From Marinicella rhabdoformis (GTDB taxonomy: Bacteria; Pseudomonadota; Gammaproteobacteria; Xanthomonadales; Marinicellaceae), in contig NZ_VTFS01000002.1 in assembly GCF_009671245.1 (NCBI RefSeq), positions 62,001 through 126,000 of the forward strand: a stretch of DNA of 64,000 bases. The letters are read 5' to 3'. Under the pieces are notes generated by a model. It was given only the letters and a program-made list of their open reading frames with translations. It made no database searches and was not told the DNA's origin. Positions 61,846-64,000 of the stretch are shown here, one piece after another. The position numbers and the translations under genes were made by a program. How positions within the stretch are numbered: position 1 is the stretch's first letter; every line of letters begins with the position of its first letter.

Positions 61846-63261
61846 ATGCCTGAATTTAATAAAGCCCGTTCTGCTGCCGATGATTTAGACCAAATTAAGA
61901 TTCCCCCTCATTCAACTGATGCTGAGAAGGCGGTGATTGGTGGTTTGTTGTTGGTCAGTTCTGCTTGGGATAAAATTGCGGGTTTTTTGAGTCAGGAAGA
62001 CTTTTATCACAACAACCACAGGCAAATCTTCAAAGCCATAGAACACATCCAAGAAAAACAAGAAGCCTGTGACGTGGTTACTGTCAGTGATTGGTTAGAT
62101 GCCCATGGTTTGGCGAGTCAAACTGGTGGGCTTGAGTATTTGGCTGGCCTGGCTGCAAATACCCCGGGTGCATCAAATATTGATGCATATGGCAAAATTG
62201 TACGCGAAAAATCTGTTTTACGACAATTGATTAACATTGGTAATGAGTTGGCTGAAAAAGCGTTTAATCCTGAAGGGTTGGACAGTGATGAGTTGCTAGA
62301 AGAAGCAGAAAGGTTGGTTTATAAAATTCGTGAAAAAACCCTGAAATCAAAATCTGGGTTTCACGATTTAAAAGAAGCATTGATTAACACCTTTGAACAC
62401 ATTCAAGAATTAAGTAAAACGGATCAAGAAATAACAGGGCTCCCATATGGTTGGGGAGATTTAGATGGTAAAACAGCCGGTTTGCATAAATCTGATTTAG
62501 TGATTGTGGCGGCCCGTCCTGGTATGGGTAAAACAACTTTTGCTATGAATATTGCTGAAAGGGCGGCTGTAACAGGCGCTTCTGTGGCTATTTTTAGTAT
62601 GGAGATGTCGGTTGAACAAATTTTGATGCGTATGTTTTCATCATTGTCTCGCATCAATCAAGGCGATTTAAAAACCGGTAAATTGTCCGATCAAGATTGG
62701 CCTAAAATCACCCAAACGCTGTCTTTGTTGAAACAATCCAAGTTGTTTATTAATGACACGCCAGGTATGACACCGAATGAAATGTTGTCACATTGTCGCC
62801 GGTTAAAAAACAGGGAAAGTTTGGACTTGATTGTTGTCGATTATTTGCAATTAATGCAAACCAAAAACACCCAAGAAAGCCGTGTGAATCAAATTTCTGA
62901 AATTTCTCGAAGCCTGAAAGGTATGGCAAAAGAATTAGAAGTGCCCGTTATTGCCCTGTCACAGCTGAGTCGTAATGTAGAGCAGCGACCGAATAAACGT
63001 CCCATCATGTCAGATTTGCGTGAATCGGGTGCGATTGAGCAGGATGCCGATATCATCATGTTTATATACCGTGACAGTTATTATAACGAAGACTCTCCAA
63101 AGAAAAATGCCTCTGAAATCATCATTGGTAAACACAGGAATGGTGAGACTGGGTCGGTTGAACTGGCTTTCTTAGGACAGTACACGCGATTTGAAAACCT
63201 TGACAAGCACATTTACATGAATGATGCAGATGAGGTCCCAGAGGCGAGTGATTTCTACTGA
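61846..63261 (+). CDS. dnaB: replicative DNA helicase
   Basis: 471 residues. N-terminal DnaB domain (KIPPHSTDAEKAVIGGLLL), linker, then RecA core: Walker A is ARPGMGKTTFAMN, Walker B region LIVVDYLQLM, and the arginine-finger segment ISEISRSLKGMAKEL with SDLRESGAIEQDADIIMFI. No intein. It opens the fork with DnaG and Pol III. Its stop codon overlaps the alr ATG by one base (TGATG). Confidence 0.97.
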   Translation: MPEFNKARSAADDLDQIKIPPHSTDAEKAVIGGLLLVSSAWDKIAGFLSQEDFYHNNHRQIFKAIEHIQEKQEACDVVTVSDWLDAHGLASQTGGLEYLAGLAANTPGASNIDAYGKIVREKSVLRQLINIGNELAEKAFNPEGLDSDELLEEAERLVYKIREKTLKSKSGFHDLKEALINTFEHIQELSKTDQEITGLPYGWGDLDGKTAGLHKSDLVIVAARPGMGKTTFAMNIAERAAVTGASVAIFSMEMSVEQILMRMFSSLSRINQGDLKTGKLSDQDWPKITQTLSLLKQSKLFINDTPGMTPNEMLSHCRRLKNRESLDLIVVDYLQLMQTKNTQESRVNQISEISRSLKGMAKELEVPVIALSQLSRNVEQRPNKRPIMSDLRESGAIEQDADIIMFIYRDSYYNEDSPKKNASEIIIGKHRNGETGSVELAFLGQYTRFENLDKHIYMNDADEVPEASDFY

Positions 63262-64000
63262 TGAGTCACGCTCGGGAACGAGGCGCACAAGCCACCATTA
63301 ACAAAAAACATTTGAAGCACAATTTAGCTCAATTCAGGGCAATGCATCAAGGCCCGATGATTGCAGTGGTTAAAGCCGATGCCTATGGTCATGGAATAGA
63401 AAATGTGGTGCCGGCCTTAGGTGCAGTAGATGCTTATGCAGTGGCTACCATAGATGAAGCTTTACAGTTGCGTTCCTTATCACCGGACAAGCGAATTATC
63501 TTACTTGAAGGTGTGTTCAATGAAGAAGAGCTGGCTTTGGCTGTTGATAATAACTTTGATATTGTTGTTCACCAAAAATACCAATTGGCTCTGTTGAATC
63601 AAATACAAAAAAATAAAAAACTAAAGGTTTGGTTGAAAATTGATACCGGAATGAATCGGTTGGGTTTTGACATGTCGCTATCAAAATCAATCATTGAAGT
63701 TTTAAAGCATAATGACTTGATTGATTTACATTTAATGAGTCATTTTGCCCAGTCAGACCAACCCATATCAACCCAAACACAGCAACAAATCCGCTGTAAT
63801 GAGTGGATTGAATCCCAAGGCTTGCCATTTTCATTCAGTAACACAGGTGCTGTCCTTAATGGCATGTCTCAAGATAAAGAGTGGATTCGTGTGGGTATAG
63901 GCTTGTTTGGAATTTCTCCAATGCCTGGGACCATGGGGTCAGACTATCAGCTCAAACCTGTGATGAACTTGGCATCAAAGGTCATTGCAACCAAAAACAT
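63261..64000 (+). CDS. alr: alanine racemase, 3' truncated by the window
   Basis: The frame is open to the end of the window (246 codons seen of about 360). N-terminal strand QATINKKHLKHNLAQFR is followed by the PLP-lysine motif AVVKADAYGHGIENV. Next come LKIDTGMNRLGFD, SHFAQSDQP and the SNTGAVLNG and VGIGLFGISP segments of the TIM barrel. It makes D-alanine for peptidoglycan. It starts at ATG overlapping the dnaB stop; dnaB-alr order is common in gammaproteobacteria. Confidence 0.95.
   Translation, partial: MSHARERGAQATINKKHLKHNLAQFRAMHQGPMIAVVKADAYGHGIENVVPALGAVDAYAVATIDEALQLRSLSPDKRIILLEGVFNEEELALAVDNNFDIVVHQKYQLALLNQIQKNKKLKVWLKIDTGMNRLGFDMSLSKSIIEVLKHNDLIDLHLMSHFAQSDQPISTQTQQQIRCNEWIESQGLPFSFSNTGAVLNGMSQDKEWIRVGIGLFGISPMPGTMGSDYQLKPVMNLASKVIATKN

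Overview
The window looks like a chromosomal piece of a free-living, probably marine gammaproteobacterium. GC content is low by eye (about 40%). The gene orders are classically gammaproteobacterial: thrS-infC-rpmI-rplT-pheS-pheT-ihfA-merR-tRNA-Pro, a full ccmABCDEFGHI set, rpsF-rpsR-rplI-dnaB-alr, and rnt, orn, rsgA and soxR. Secreted proteins ending in a D-[IL]-I-[FY]-x3-FE tail and the overall mix bring Marinicella-like bacteria to mind. That placement is inference only. No phage, insertion sequence, CRISPR array or rRNA was seen.

Layout. 1-8.2 kb: a lipocalin fragment, a secreted serine hydrolase, a cysteine-rich orphan, maleylacetoacetate isomerase, a DMT transporter, a YhiN-type flavoprotein, an acyl-CoA synthetase and RNase T. 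8.2-13.3 kb: a secreted lamin-tail/endonuclease I protein, then a four-gene operon read leftwards: a precursor with twelve EGKCG motifs, a DUF692/MNIO oxidase, a DUF2063 partner and a DoxX membrane protein. This is a bufferin/HvfA-type copper-binding RiPP system and is the most distinctive locus here. 13.5-17.9 kb: a branched-chain/pyruvate-type 2-oxoacid dehydrogenase operon (E1alpha, E1beta, E2) divergent from tryptophan 2,3-dioxygenase. 17.9-27.4 kb: a DUF6502 protein, a candidate structured RNA, pdxJ, and the translation cluster from thrS to tRNA-Pro(GGG). infC starts at ATC, so its usual non-canonical-start autoregulation is probably kept.

27.4-34.5 kb: a cold-shock protein, malate dehydrogenase, a GGDEF-like membrane protein, pruA, a Nudix hydrolase, rsgA, orn and a single-domain response regulator. 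34.6-42.3 kb: cytochrome c maturation genes ccmA to ccmI on the minus strand, translationally coupled at the end to an isopenicillin-N-synthase-like 2OG/Fe(II) oxygenase. 42.6-47.7 kb: arfB, a second acyl-CoA synthetase, a YkgJ-type cysteine cluster protein, ybiT and a DUF6265-like secreted protein. 47.8-50.2 kb: an accessory patch with a small membrane-protein gene broken by one in-frame TGA, a small FE-tailed exported protein and a repeat-containing exported protein.

50.2-56.5 kb: a sulfotransferase and soxR, divergent across a near-perfect SoxR box from a VOC-family gene and a 62-residue ORF, then a paralogue of the first serine hydrolase and a lipoprotein M1 aminopeptidase. 56.7-64 kb: a Ser/Thr kinase with a TPR-like C-terminal part, a sirtuin, the rpsF-rpsR-rplI ribosomal operon, dnaB and a truncated alr. 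The redox/metal genes (bufferin operon, ccm, soxR) and the amino-acid catabolism genes (TDO, MaiA, 2-oxoacid dehydrogenase, PruA) suggest an aerobic heterotroph that uses peptides and amino acids and has secreted hydrolases.
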